Shown here: in pieces, positions 38,958 through 53,351 of the stretch | Numbering within the stretch: the stretch's first letter is position 1 | Layout: each line of letters begins with the position of its first letter | From: Paracyclopina nana | Lineage: Eukaryota; Arthropoda; Copepoda; Cyclopoida; Cyclopettidae | Assembly: GCA_019096065.1 (NCBI GenBank) | Contig: JAGUCH010000002.1 | Location: forward strand, 16,690,501-16,754,500 | DNA length: 64,000 nt | Direction: 5' to 3' | Notes under the pieces: generated by a model | What the model was told of the DNA's origin: nothing | The model's database searches: none | Seen by the model: only the letters and a program-made list of their open reading frames with translations | Position numbers and translations under genes: made by a program

Positions 38958-39782
38958 CATAGATTTCACAGTTGCTAGCTTCATTGCGCCATTTTGCCTG
39001 GCAACTTAAGCAAGTACATTTGACGTGGCTGGGCTTCATTAATGATCAAAAATTGGCAATAGTTTGACTTTTGGGGCACTTGTGCCGAAAACTTGACAAA
39101 ATCTACAGACAAATGGCACCCTTTCAAGCCATATATAGCAATATGCGTCCTAGACAAACTTTCAAGCATTTCAATGTTGAAACCAAATTTTTCTTGCCTG
39201 TACCCATTATTAGTTATTTATTTAGAGCTGGGGCACGTAAAGTAGGGTCATCAAATAGCTGAGCGAGGATTTTAAAATGGGAAAACTCGAGTACAGCTTT
39301 ACTAGCCCGAGCCTGCGAGGGCTGTAATTGTAGTACCAGTGTTTTTCCAATTTAAAATCCGAGGTCAGCTATTAATTGACCCAATTTTACGTGCCCTAGC
39401 ACATGGTTAGAGCAATGGGCTCTAGATGCAGCAGTCTAGGGTTCAAACCCCAGTTATTCCTTAACTTTTTTTTATTTCTTCATCTGGCTTAAATTCTACC
39501 TTCTTTGGAATATGGATTAGTTCCATAGAATATGAGGGGCATTAAATACTTTAATTTAATATCCCCCAAATTGCTTAGAAAGAACTGTGATATAAAAGAG
39601 CTGAGTGGGATCGGTAAACTGAATTATAACACGAGGAAATCGTATTACAGTATATAAAACAATCAATCAAATTGCGGCTTGTTTATCATCAAGTGACAAG
39701 TTTAGCACGTGACACTTTTTCTAAAAATACTTGCTCAAAAAGCGCCATCTATCGAAAAAGTTTGCCGCTCCACTGGCTTATA
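38958..39782 (+). mobile_element. Family-1 element, copy G, split by a ~465-bp insertion
   Basis: The left part (38958-39196) and right part (39661-39782) together make one family-1 copy. The inserted 39197-39660 segment holds a TIR element at about 39229-39406 (GGGCACGTAAAGTAGG / inverted) and a tRNA-like unit. This is the only copy not in a recognised intron. Confidence 0.75.
39397..39472 (+). other. tRNA-like sequence (SINE head or tRNA pseudogene)
   Basis: An A-box-like TAGCACATGGTTAGAGC and a B-box GGGTTCAAACCCC lie 30-40 nt apart. A T7 run (Pol III terminator type) follows at about 39466-39472. Acceptor and anticodon stems do not pair well, so it is not a normal tRNA gene. Confidence 0.45.
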
Positions 39783-40068
39783 AAGGTAAGTAAATTCGTT
39801 TCAGTTGAAGCCATGAGCCTAACGATAATGACCCAAACAAAAAATGTCCCATTCAAAACTGTGTAGTAGTCACTTATGAAGAAAAAGAAAGTGGCAATTA
39901 AAATTCCTCACAATCACATAAATTCTTTCGCAGCGGAATTTCCAGTTTTTTTCTCGATTCATGGCATGGAAGAGACCAACATTCTTTAGCTGCCAATAGT
40001 TTCGCTTTGTGTATTCCAAAGTCCATTGTGGTTTTAAAATAAATGTCATTTTAGATAATCATCATAGG

Positions 40069-43227
<3,159 letters not shown>

Positions 43228-44931
43228 GGTTGAAATTGTGCAGTGGCGAATTGACGGAAAATCTGATTAGATTACTTTAATTTACATTTTAGCTTCTTTG
43301 TTGTTTTGTTTCTTTTGCGTACACAGCGAATTAAAAGCGTCCCCAAAATTTCCTATACTATTTTGGCTCGTAAACGCACAAAAAGTTTCATAAAAAGCCA
43401 CAATGCAAAGTGCGAATAAAATTAATACCTGGTAGCGCTGTTTCGTTTAGGCTCCAACAAAAGGAAGCAATCTGATTGGCTGCTACATCGAGGATTATTC
43501 CGATTGGTCATTTTGCCGCCAATTGGGAAAAATCAAAACATTTTGCGCGGGAAACGATTGCAAAGACAAATTTAAGAAAAAAATCAAAACATTTGTGATA
43601 CAGCTTTCTGGTTATACAATTTGTCCGTCGGTTCCCGAAAATATTTTGTGTTGTCCATTTCGTTTTGGAAATTTGGTGAAAAGAGAGCCAGCAATTTTGC
43701 CTGCAAATTATTGCTTTTGAGCTCGTTTTCACATAAGTTTTTTTTTAAATCGCCACCTTATTTTACAATAGATTTTTTCATGTCAATTTTCTATAATTGA
43801 TTTCCAGTTTTTTTTCTTTAATTCTTAATTTTTTTCCTAATTGCAAATTTGAGCTGAAAATCTATACAAGACCATTAACAAAGACAATAAAAAATGAAAC
43901 TACTTATCTTTGAAAGATCTGCGTCGTTGATCTACTTATAAATGAAGAAGGTAAAGCCTATATTTTTTATTGTAGATGATAATGGGCTGTGAAAAAATTG
44001 CTGAAATCAAATAGAAACCGAATAGAAAAATTCAATATTGTAAAATTACGCTAGATAATGGAGATAGTTTAAAAATATCTTATTATCAAGTGAAAGTACT
44101 TTTTCCTTTCTTGGGAGCAAAAAGGGAAAAAAATGAATGCGTTTTCTACATTGAGTCAAATTTGATATGATATTACTCAAGAATTGGCCCTGTCTATAAA
44201 TCTATCTGGAAATAAACAGTCTAATCTTGTACATTCAATCTCTGAATTTGTTAATTTACCCAATAAATTTGATGATGGCTTCATAATAGCATTTTTGTAT
44301 AAGAAATGCACCGAACCTTCAGCTTTTTTGTCTCTTCGTATTTTTAAATCTCCCAAAAGTAGCAAAAGCGATCAACAATTGCCAAAAAGGGAAAAAAATA
44401 TCTGACTTTTAACAATTTTTGGATTTAACCCTCAGTTTTGAAAAATACATTGAAAACTATTTCTAATTGTTACCAGAGTTGTCAAACCCATTTTTGCTTA
44501 ATTTTCAAACAATTATGTTCAAGAATAATTTTTTTAAGTGGGTAGTGTCATTTGCTAGTACCAAAAATAAAACTCAAAAAGGGTTATGGTACAAAAAAAT
44601 TGGTCTTTGCCTAGTAGCAAAAAAGTAAACAAATAAGTAAACATCCAGTACGCAAAAAGTATGCAAACACGCGTACATAAACATTGAAAATGGTTTTGCA
44701 AAAACGGTTTTGCTTGGTACATTTTTTGTAACTCAATACCATAATGGAAAGGTCCATAGAGTTTTTCATATAGGTGACATTGAACCTGGGCATGAGTCAT
44801 CGATTCAGGAAGTGCATAGCTTTGTAGGCTGACCTCAGCTGTATGCTTGATAGCTTCAATAGCAAGTGTGCACGCTAAGTAATCACATCTCGCTATCGTA
44901 AATATTTTAGCAAAAGCATTATCTTTTCGCC
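43228..44931. other. Intergenic between divergent Scm and muscle LIM genes
   Basis: AT-rich. Should hold both promoters; a few CpGs near the Scm start. No supported gene; ORFs here are short and unmatched. Confidence 0.5.
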
Positions 44932-46711
44932 ATGCCTGGTGTGTGCCCACGTTGTTCAAAAAATGTCTACTTTGCTGAGGAAAAAGTGGCACTAGGAAAG
45001 AGTTGGCACAAGCTCTGCTATGCTTGTGGTAAGTAAAACTTGTACACAATTTTCGGCTATAAGGCGAAGGCGTAAAGTCGCTAGATTAGCAGCGCCATCT
45101 AGGCCGGCAACTTGAGCAAGCACATTTGACATGGCCGCGCTACATAGATGATCTAAAATAGGCAATTGTTTGGATTTTGAAGCACTTGTGCCGAAAACTT
45201 CATTAATGTGACTTAATCTACAAGCAAAATGACACCCTTTCGAGCCATAAAACAATATCCAGTCCCAGTCCCAGTCAAATTTTCAAGCTTTTCAGCGTTG
45301 AAACCAAATTTTTCCAGCTCGGCTCCCAGATGAGCCAATGAAATTTGCGCTCAAAATCACGTGACAAGTTTCGCGTGTGACAGTTTTTCCGAGAAAACTT
45401 GCTCAAAAAGCGCCACCTAACGAAAAAGTTTGTCCCTCCACTCGCTTATAAAAGTTTTTTTTTAATTCCGCAAGGCTTGGCCAAAACAATAATTAGTTCC
45501 GAAGCTGCCGTAGATGGCGTTGTGACCGCCAGTAGAGTGCGCAGTAGTAGCACATATTGGCGCGTTTTGGGCGGGAATCAAAATAAACTAAAAGTTTTAA
45601 AGAAAAAATGCCGAGTCGCATGTGCTTGCTCCTGGGTGAAAAATCGCAGCTCTTTCGGGCAGTAAGGAGGAACTTTTTAAAAAGAAAAGTGCGTACTCAC
45701 GCTGACAAGATCTTCCGAGAATTTGTTTTTCCGTGTCGGTATTGACATGCTATTGTGATATCATCCCATTAGCAGCCAATAACGCCACAATTCAGAGTTA
45801 TTTTTCCGACTTATTGCCTTTATTTTTGAATTTGAGTTGCAAATAGATAAATTTCCTGTTTAATCATGTAGATGAATAGTCAAGAAATATTTTTGAGCAA
45901 AAATCTTGCTTTTTGTTAAGTGAAACTATCATAATATAAGTCAAAATATATTTTCTGCAGTACATAAATCTTTCTTAAGTGTCCGAGTCTCTTCAGCGCC
46001 CTCGAGCGGGACTTCTTGGCATTTCTTAAAGCTCAATACAAGCTTTACGTAATTGTAGCTGAGTGCAAAAAATTATTGGATTCTGGCAACGCAGCCGAGC
46101 ACGAAGGAGAGGTCTACTGCTCATCTTGCCACCGCAAGTCATTTGGGCCCAAGGGATACGGATTTGGATTAGGAGCTGGGAGCTTATCAATGGATTCAGG
46201 CAAAGGATCAGCCTCAAAGGTACAAAGCAACATGTTCAATCTTACATATTTTAATTGAACTTTTCAAATTATGCAGCCAACAAAAGATTACCAAGCAGAT
46301 GCCTACATTGCACCTACCAAGAAAAGTGGAGAAGGTCTGCCTAAAATTGGAGGAGCTGATGTTTGCCCCAGATGTGACAAGAATGTGTGAATTTGGAATT
46401 AAGGACTTTTTACTGTTGAATTTAGCTGCTAATGATTCTAGTCTTAGGTCTACTTGGCTGAGCTGATGAGAGGTGCAGGATCAGCTTGGCACAAGGGCTG
46501 TTTCACCTGCCAAGCATGCAAGAAAAAGTTGGATTCCACCACGCTGTGCAACCGTGAGGGTGAAATCTACTGCAAAAGTAAGAATCTCCTAAATTGTGCT
46601 AATTTCAACTGTTTATCAAAATATTTGCACTTTTTAGGTTGCTATGGGCGACATTTTGGGCCCAAAGGAGTGGGTTACGGCCTTGGCGCGGGAACTCTAC
46701 AAACAAACTAA
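44932..46711 (+). CDS. Mlp: Muscle LIM protein (CRP/CSRP family, two LIM domains)
   Basis: Five exons: 44932-45028, 46059-46219, 46277-46384, 46448-46577, 46638-46711; 189 aa, as in vertebrate CRPs. LIM1 begins [12 protein letters not shown], with [16 protein letters not shown] and YCSSCH; LIM2 begins [12 protein letters not shown], with [10 protein letters not shown] and YCKSCY. All zinc ligands are present. Each LIM is followed by the glycine-rich tail ([26 protein letters not shown]). The family binds alpha-actinin and zyxin at the Z-disc and shuttles to the nucleus in muscle. Poly(A) signal at 46733-46738. Hikeshi starts 160 bp downstream on the same strand. Confidence 0.95.
45058..45450 (+). 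mobile_element. Family-1 element, copy F (muscle LIM intron 1)
   Basis: Full-length, sense to the gene, left end 28 nt after the donor at 45029. Motif GCGCCATCTA at 45092-45101. The remaining 600 nt of the intron (45451-46058) shows no clear feature. Confidence 0.88.
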
Positions 46712-46871
46712 TTTGTTTACAAATTCTCCCAAAATAAATGGCCTTTTTTGACAGCTGTCTGGTAGCGCTGCGCTCGGGGCAAAACAATAACAAAAAGCTC
46801 TGAAGGAAACTGCTAGAAGGATCTGAGTGATAGTCCAGCTTGAACAGTAGTAAATGTCATTCTGTTAAAGC

Positions 46872-47559
46872 ATGTTTGGCTTGCTTGTGTCAGGCAGGCT
46901 GGTTGATACCTCTTTCAGACAGGTAGATCAGTCCCACGTGGTCATTGACGTAGCTGATGTTGGCAACTTCAATCACATAGTGGTAAGTGTCAGTCACTGA
47001 CACATTTGGCCAAGGTTCAACCGGTGGTTGTCTCTTCCAGGTATTTTTGACAGGTCAGCAGCCTTTTCCAGATGGGGCAGGTGGAGCTGTGTACTTTTCC
47101 TGGCCTGATGTCAACAATCCTGGAGCAAGTGCTTGGCAGTACCTGGGCATGATCTCCAATGCCAAGCCTAGTGCCATCTTCAAGGTGGGCAAGGCTAAAC
47201 CTCAAGCCTTGGAGGAGGAAAACATGTCAGCCAAATTTGGACAGCAAATGATGCTAAATCATCAATTAGTGGCTTGTCCCTCCACTGCTCAAGTTGGCAT
47301 TTCCATTGAGCCACTTGCTGCTCTTGCTAACCTCCAACAGGCAAGCATGGACAGTGAAGCAGCTTTGGTGCCCAAGTTTGTAGAGTTCACTCAGAAGATG
47401 GTGCAGAGCTTGTTCAACTACACTGCCAGCTTTGCGCTCTCATCCAATGAAGCGAGGATGAAATCATCAGAGACTTTTGTGCCCTATTCTGCTGTGCAGC
47501 AATGGTGCACCAATTTCGAGAGACGAATCAAACTCGATCCATACTTTTGGACTAAGTGA
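46872..47559 (+). CDS. HIKESHI: Hikeshi (OPI10 family), Hsp70 nuclear import carrier
   Basis: Two exons, 46872-46982 and 47041-47559; 209 aa (human 197). Starts MFGLLVSGRLVDTSF and continues [27 protein letters not shown], a near-diagnostic match to the family N-terminal domain. The C-terminal helical domain ends with FERRIKLDPYFWTK. Hikeshi imports Hsp70 into the nucleus during heat stress via FG-nucleoporin contacts. The poly(A) signal AATAAA is at 47607-47612. The 3' end is copied twice downstream. Confidence 0.95.
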
Positions 47560-48500
47560 CACCGTTCGACACTTTGTATGCGTACTTTAAAGTTTCTTTG
47601 TATATTAATAAATGGTTTTTGCAACTTTTTGCATTTGGTCATTGTTTGGTTTGAAACAATGTTCATTATGAAAAAGAACTTATAATCGCTCAATTCATGT
47701 TTATAAAATGAGTTAAGTTGCTATCATTTGTGGTCAGTATCAACTTGGATCCAAAGCAATGTGCTTCACTCAAATACAAATCAATCTTTCTTTTGAGTAG
47801 TCATGGCTGAAGTGACGTGGTGCCCAATTTAGTCGAGTTCCCCCCAGAAAATGGTAGTTTTATGGTACACAGCGAGCTTTGCGCTCTCATCCAATGAAGC
47901 TAAGATGAAATCATACGAGACTTTTGTGCCCTATTCTGCTGTGCAGCAATGGTGCACCAATTTTGAGAGACGAATCAAACTCGATCCATACTTTTGGATT
48001 AAGTGACACCGTTCGACACTTTGTATGCGTACTTTAAAGTTTCTTTGTAAATTAATAAATGGTTTTTGCAACTTTTTGCATTTGGTCATTGTTTGGTTTG
48101 AAACAATGTTCATTATGAAAAAGAACTTATAATCGCTCAATTCATGTTTATAAAATGTAGCAGCTATCATTTGTGGTCAGTATCAACTTGGATCCAAAGC
48201 AATGTGCTTCACACAAAAACAAATCAATCTTTCTTTTGAGTAGTCACGGCTGAAGTGATGTGGTGCCCAAGTTAGTCGAGTTCCCCCCAGAAAATGGTGC
48301 TCAGCAAGCTTTGCGCTACGATCAAATGAAACGAGGATGAAATCATCAGAGACTTTTGTGCCCTATTCTGCTGTGCAGCAATGGTACACCAATTTCGAGC
48401 GACGAATCAAACTCGATCCATACTTTTGGACTAAGTGACACCTTTCGACACTTTGTATGCGTACTTTAAGTTTCTTTGTACATTAATAAATGGGTGCAAT
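47440..48500 (+). repeat. Tandem partial copies of the Hikeshi 3' end
   Basis: The last ~120 coding bases plus 3' UTR of Hikeshi recur at about 47878-48230 and 48305-48500 (starting GCGCTCTCATCCAATGAAGC and a variant). Each includes the stop and poly(A) region. Period about 430-440 bp. The copies have base changes and deletions and no upstream coding sequence, so they are not genes. Confidence 0.92.
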
Positions 48501-48554
48501 TTTTGAGTGGTTTTTTTAAATTTTAGGCTTTTAATCCAAATCCTAATTAATTTT

Positions 48555-48740
48555 TATCTAAAGTGATATTAATAAAAAAGATGACCAGAGTTTCAAGGTT
48601 TCCAACGATATCCATTATGTCCAGCATTTCTCAAATCCTTAACACAAACTTTAGATGTTGACCTAGTAAAACTAGTAATGAGCACTCTGCATCCTTCGCA
48701 GACTACTATATAATGTTTCGTTTTATATTAATAAATGTGT
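48555..48740. mobile_element. Fragment of the mariner-type MITE
   Basis: Matches the arm of the elements at 49.56-50.77 and 54.24-54.96 kb (GTTTCCAACGATATCCATTATGTCC...CACAAACTTT) but lacks clean ends. Confidence 0.6.
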
Positions 48741-48834
48741 TCAGCAACTATTTGTCGTTGATGACAATTTGGATCAGAAGCAATGTGCTTCTAGGAGCAA
48801 CAAATAAATATTTGTTTTCTGGAGTTATGGTATG

Positions 48835-51667
48835 CTAAAAGTCATCATCATCATCCTCTTCTTCCTCATCTGATGAAAACTGAGCCTCAGTGTACAGTGG
48901 AGCCACCCGGATTCGTTTTTCGACTGGAGGCAACTCCTCAACTCCGCTGTAATCGTTCACCTCGGAAAACCTCAGCCTCGGGCCTTTCCTCTCGTCAAGG
49001 CCGTTGACGCATTCGTGCCTTTTGCGCTTGAGAATACTGGGACTTTTCAGCTCGGGATTACCCGGCAAAACGATGGGCCCTTCAGTCATGGGGGACTTTA
49101 AGATTTTTGGCTTTTTCACCACTACAGTCACGGAGGCCAGAGCAGGCGACGAGGGCCCCACACTGCTGCTACAATCCTTGTTCATGAGGATGTTTTTCAT
49201 GTCCTTGTCCTTGGCCAGGCTCAAGGGGGACTTGCCACTCATGTTGAGCAAGTCAAACTTGCCCTGCTTGGCAACGAGCAGGCGAACCGTTTCACGATGG
49301 CGACCTCTGACAGCGACATGGAGTGGGGAATTGCCCGCGTGGTCGACGGCATTCACAGTGGACGCGATGCTCTCTTCCGGAATGCCTCCAAGGAGTATTT
49401 TGGCAATTTCGGGATCAGCCGCCAAATGCAGAGGAGTTGAGCCCGTGGCGCTGGCAGAATTGATATCACATTTGGGATTAGACACCAGGAGCTTGACTCG
49501 TTCGATATCTTTGGCCATGACAGCGTAATGCAAAGCAGTGTTGCCTATGAAAATGTGCAGACTGTCCTGGAGATTTCTGCTCACTTAGAGGTCACAAGTT
49601 TGTGTTACAGATTCAGGAAATATTAGACACATTGGATATCATTGGAAAGCTTGAAACTTTGGCCATCTTTTTTTGCTTCAGTGGATAAAAGAAAATAAAA
49701 GTGAAAAAGTGAGGAAACATAATTTTCCTGAGGCACCCATAATTTTTTTCCCAAAAAAGCAAATTTGCCAAAACTGGCTATTTTTTACCAAAGGGGATGT
49801 CTCACAATCGGCATTTGGCGCGCGGGATTTCTCTACATATGCATAAGAGGACAGAAGCGTACTTGGTCGACTGGAAAAATAAAAAATGCAAAACATGGCT
49901 GAAAAAGGCCTAGAAACTGAAATTTGGTCGACTGGAAAAATCATAAATGCAAAAAGTAGCTGAAAAAGGCCCAGAAACTGAAATTTGGTCGACTAGAAAT
50001 ATCCTAAATTATTGGGTCAAAAATGCAAAAAATGGCTGAAAATGGCCTAAAAACAGAAATTTGGTCGACCAGAAATATCATGAATGCAAAAATAGCTTTA
50101 AAAAGGCCTTAAAACTGAAATTTGGTCGACCTGAAAAATAATGAATGCAAAAAATAGCTTAAAAATGCCTAAAAACAGAAATTTGGTCGACCAGAAATAT
50201 CATGAATGCAAAAATTACCTTAAAAAAGGCATAAAAACTGAAATTTGGTCGACCAGAAATATTATGAATGCAAAAAATTTCTCCACATATGCATAAGAGG
50301 ACAGAAGCGAAGTTTAGCGAGCTGCTGAAGCAGCCTCACTACTGACCTAATGTACATGCGGAGAAATCCCGCGCGCCAAATCCCGATTTTGAGACATCCC
50401 CTTTTAGTAGAAAGATAAGACAATAAGGCCACAATAAGAATTGTTTTAAGCAACACATCTTTGGGATTTTTTTGATTATGAAGATCAACTATTTAACCAA
50501 TTTTAAGTTAAATTGAAAAAACGATTTTTTCGAGAAAGTGACTCTTCAGCAATAAATTCAGGTGAAATGGGCGTGAGGAGAATTTAGTGTAACTATGAAT
50601 TTTGTGGTCTTAATCAAACTTTGAATAAATACTGTTTAAAAGTCTCAAAAATAAAAAAGATTGCTTAAGTTTGAAGCTTTCCAACAGTATCCATCGTGCC
50701 TAGCATTTCTAGAAGTTTTCACCCAAACTTTTGATTTCAAAGTGTGCAGAAATCTCCGGGACAGACTGTATATGGAGAAAGGTGAAAAATAAAGTCATGC
50801 TGCTTATTTCCATAGCTCACCATTCATGTCTTGGGCATTCACGTCGGCTCCGTGGGCAATAAGAAGCTCGAGAGATTCCGTATCGTTGGCGTTGTGAATG
50901 GGCTTCCTTCCCAGTGCATTGGTCATGTCCAGGTCCGATCCGTGTTGCAGGAGCAGCTTCGTGTTCTCCGTATTGTGGTACAGAAGGGAGGCGTGTAAAG
51001 GCGAATCCTGGTTAAAGTCTTTTGTGTTCACCCTGGAAAAAGAGCACATTGGAGATGTGTACTTGGGCGAAAAGTCTAAATTGGCTTACTTGGCTCCATG
51101 CTCGAGGAGGACCCGGGCAATCGAGGTAAATTGGCAGCCATGAGTGATAATCTCATGCAAGCACGTCCAGCCGTCAGTTGAGACATAGTCAATGTCAACT
51201 CCGGTGTGCTCTTTGTTGGCAAGGAATTCCTCGAGCTCCTTGACCTCGCCCTTTTTGCAGAGCGCTCGCAGCTTCTCGCAAGGATCGATTTCCTCCAGCC
51301 GCTTTTTCACCTCGTCCGCAGCATGCAGAGAAGCGTTGGCAGGCAAGTCTTCAAAGTAGAGGCCTTCCTCGCTCGTCTCCTCCAGATCCTCCTCAATTTC
51401 AGCCTCCTTCAAATCCTCCTCAATTTCAGCTTCGTCGGAGGCAGCAGTGATCTCATTGATCTCAGTTTCGGTTGGCGGGAGATGATCTTCGCTTTCAGCT
51501 ACCTCTTGAGCTTGTATCGAGGTCGTTTCTTCAATTTTGCCTATGGGCGGAGTCGCCGATTCTGGTTGATCCTTTTCAGCATCCAAGGGCTCGGCAGAAG
51601 CTTCCACTTCTTCTTCTGGGGCTGGAGGCTGATCAGCCCTCGTTGACAAGATGGTTTCCATGGTCAT
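48835..51667 (-). CDS. Ankyrin-repeat protein with acidic N- and C-termini
   Basis: Three exons: 51667-51090, 51032-50821, 49544-48835; 499 aa. The first ~130 residues are acidic and repetitive (EAEIEEDLKEAEIEEDLEE). About six ankyrin repeats follow (DGWTCLHEIITHG; DSPLHASLLYHN; GRKPIHNANDTE; NTALHYAVMAKD; GSTPLHLAADPE; GNSPLHVAVRGR; GKSPLSLAKDKD). The C-terminal third is basic then acidic (LKRKRHECV, ending SSDEEEEDDDDDF), suggesting a nuclear protein. No RING, death or kinase domain, and I cannot name an orthologue. Tail-to-tail with Hikeshi. Intron 2 is almost wholly one mariner-type MITE with another element nested in it. Confidence 0.85.
49558..50768. mobile_element. Mariner-type (TA-flanked) MITE that makes up ankyrin intron 2
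   Basis: Ends CAGACTGTCCTGGAGATT and the inverse of TCTCCGGGACAGACTG; TA follows the right end. It has ~150-bp arms like those of the complete copy at 54.24 kb. It covers 95 % of the intron (49545-50820), leaving 13 nt on the acceptor side and 52 nt on the donor side. A second element is inserted inside it. Confidence 0.9.
49791..50404. mobile_element. Nested TIR element with internal ~60-bp tandem repeats
   Basis: Ends AAGGGGATGTCTCACAATCGG and an inverted copy near 50380-50404, with CGCGCGGGATTT/AAATCCCGCGCG subterminal arms. Between them a ~60-bp unit (GAAATTTGGTCGACCAGAAA...ATGCAAAAA) is repeated about six or seven times. CATATGCATAAGAGGACAGAAGCG occurs at both sides. Confidence 0.9.
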
Positions 51668-52647
51668 TGTGCTACGAGAACCAGGTGAATTTCGCCATCT
51701 AAATATCGTAAGTCAACAGCCGGGGAAGAAATTTGATCGGAACGTCGACTAGTGTCAGGACTCGAGTATCATGCAGTGGAACTGAAGTGAGTTGAAGGCA
51801 GCAAGCAGCCGACTTGCAGGTGATGTACACACGCAGCTCACGGTGCAATTGCTTCCAATTTAGCCCGAGCTAACTTTTCTTGAGATGCACTACTTCAAAT
51901 TTTGAGCTCTAGTTGCCACAAAGGTGTTTGTTTACGTCATGAGTGTTTTTTTGTTACGCCTATTAAAGCATTTTTTGTGCGTCAAAATGAGTAGAGTCAA
52001 AACGATTTTTTATAGAAAGTTTTGAGAGTCGCCCTAAAATGTGTTTAACTGTTTTAGTGAGAAACACTTATTTTCAAACAAATTGATTGACTTCATCATT
52101 TTCGTGACCGTGTGGGATTCTGCGGAAAATGTGACTGTCAAAAGTGTCGGTTTCTGTCCAAGTGCTTGTCTCAAGGCCTCGATCCACTTGTTCAAGGTTC
52201 AGCCCTGTTGAAGTTGGACTGACTAGGTGAACCAGAAGACATGAGCTGAAAGAGCTGAAAATATTGGTAGGATCGGCTGGCCTCAACATGGCAGCAAAAC
52301 TGCCTCGTGTGTTGGAGATATTGATGTCTTCCCAGAGGCTGGATGACAGCAGAGGCATCATTAAAAAACCCAGAATTCTGACGTTGTCAGACAGTTCCCA
52401 TGCGTGTTGCCCATGTCATTGATGTCGCATGCCACATTCAGTACTGATGCATTCATCCCAAATTTTGACCCATGGCTCTACACAGAAAACCAACTATTAG
52501 TAGATTTTGACTTGTCTTAGCTGACCACAAAGGACAACAACGACAATTGAAAGAAAAAAGCTTATTCTCTATAAAATGCATTCTGGTACCTTATTAAAAA
52601 ATATATTTCATTTCAGATCCAATATCATCTCTTACATTCTGATTAAA
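51668..52647. other. Intergenic between divergent ankyrin and Canopy genes
   Basis: Presumed promoters at both ends. An unrecognised 95-codon frame lies on the minus strand at 52074-52361 (ATG start, serine-rich). I cannot support it as a gene. Confidence 0.4.
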
Positions 52648-53330
52648 ATGGATTCCACTCAAGTGGTAAGCAAGATAGTGCAAAAAAGTTTGCAAAATGG
52701 TGACACATTATGTCTTTTCAGGGGCTATTGCTTGTGTTAGTGAGCATTATAGCTAAATGTGACAAGTTTGATGAGGAGCAGTATGGAGTGAAATATGCCG
52801 ATGAGTGTGAGGTGTGCAAAATCGTGTCTTTGGAGTTCACCACTCTTCTGGATGAGTCCAAGCATAAGCATGAAGTATTGGAGACTGGCTATTCTGTTGA
52901 GAAACAAAAGAAGAAGACAAAGTATGCAAAATCTGAGCTAAGGCTTATCGAGACTTTTGACAACGTGTGCGCTAAGCTGCTCGAGTATAACATTCACAAG
53001 GAGAGGAAGGATAGTTCACGATTTGCCCGTGGAACAAGTGAAACTTTCCAAGCCCTCAACAATTTAGTGGCCAAAGGTGTAAAAGTGGATCTGGGGATCC
53101 CCAAGGAGCTGTGGCTTAAACCGTCGGCTGAGATCACTCATCTCAAGACTCTGTGTGAAACTCTCATAGAAGACTACGAAGAAGCCATTGAAAAGTGGTA
53201 TTTCAAGCATCAAGACAAATACTCCTTACAAGACTACCTATGTAGAGATCGAAAGTTGAAAGGGAAATCCAAAGCATGTTTATCAGAAAAGAAGACACCA
53301 TCATCACAGCATCCCAAAGGAGAACGCTGA
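52648..53330 (+). CDS. CNPY: Canopy-family ER saposin-like chaperone (CNPY)
   Basis: Two exons, 52648-52665 and 52722-53330; 208 aa. The tiny first exon supplies MDSTQV and splices into a hydrophobic signal peptide (GLLLVLVSIIAKC). The family fold is shown by DECEVCKIVSLEFTTLL, SELRLIETFDNVC, LKTLCETLIEDYEEAIEKWYF and DYLCRDR, with six conserved cysteines. Closest in pattern to CNPY3/4, which fold and deliver Toll-like receptors in the ER; that role is inferred. The end (HPKGER) lacks a clear KDEL-like signal. The stop is 21 bp before the HTATIP2 pseudogene start. Confidence 0.88.
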
Positions 53331-53351
53331 CCTTTCCATTTCTTTCTCCAG

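Noticed and set aside
39397-39472. Functional tRNA gene
   Set aside because: Promoter-like boxes are present but acceptor, anticodon and T stems do not pair properly.
47878-48500. Additional Hikeshi paralogues
   Set aside because: Only the last ~40 codons and 3' UTR are present, with indels; they are partial tandem copies.
49860-50275. Regular ~60-bp repeats as a CRISPR array
   Set aside because: The repeats have no distinct spacers, lie inside a TIR element in an intron of a eukaryotic gene, and no cas genes are near.
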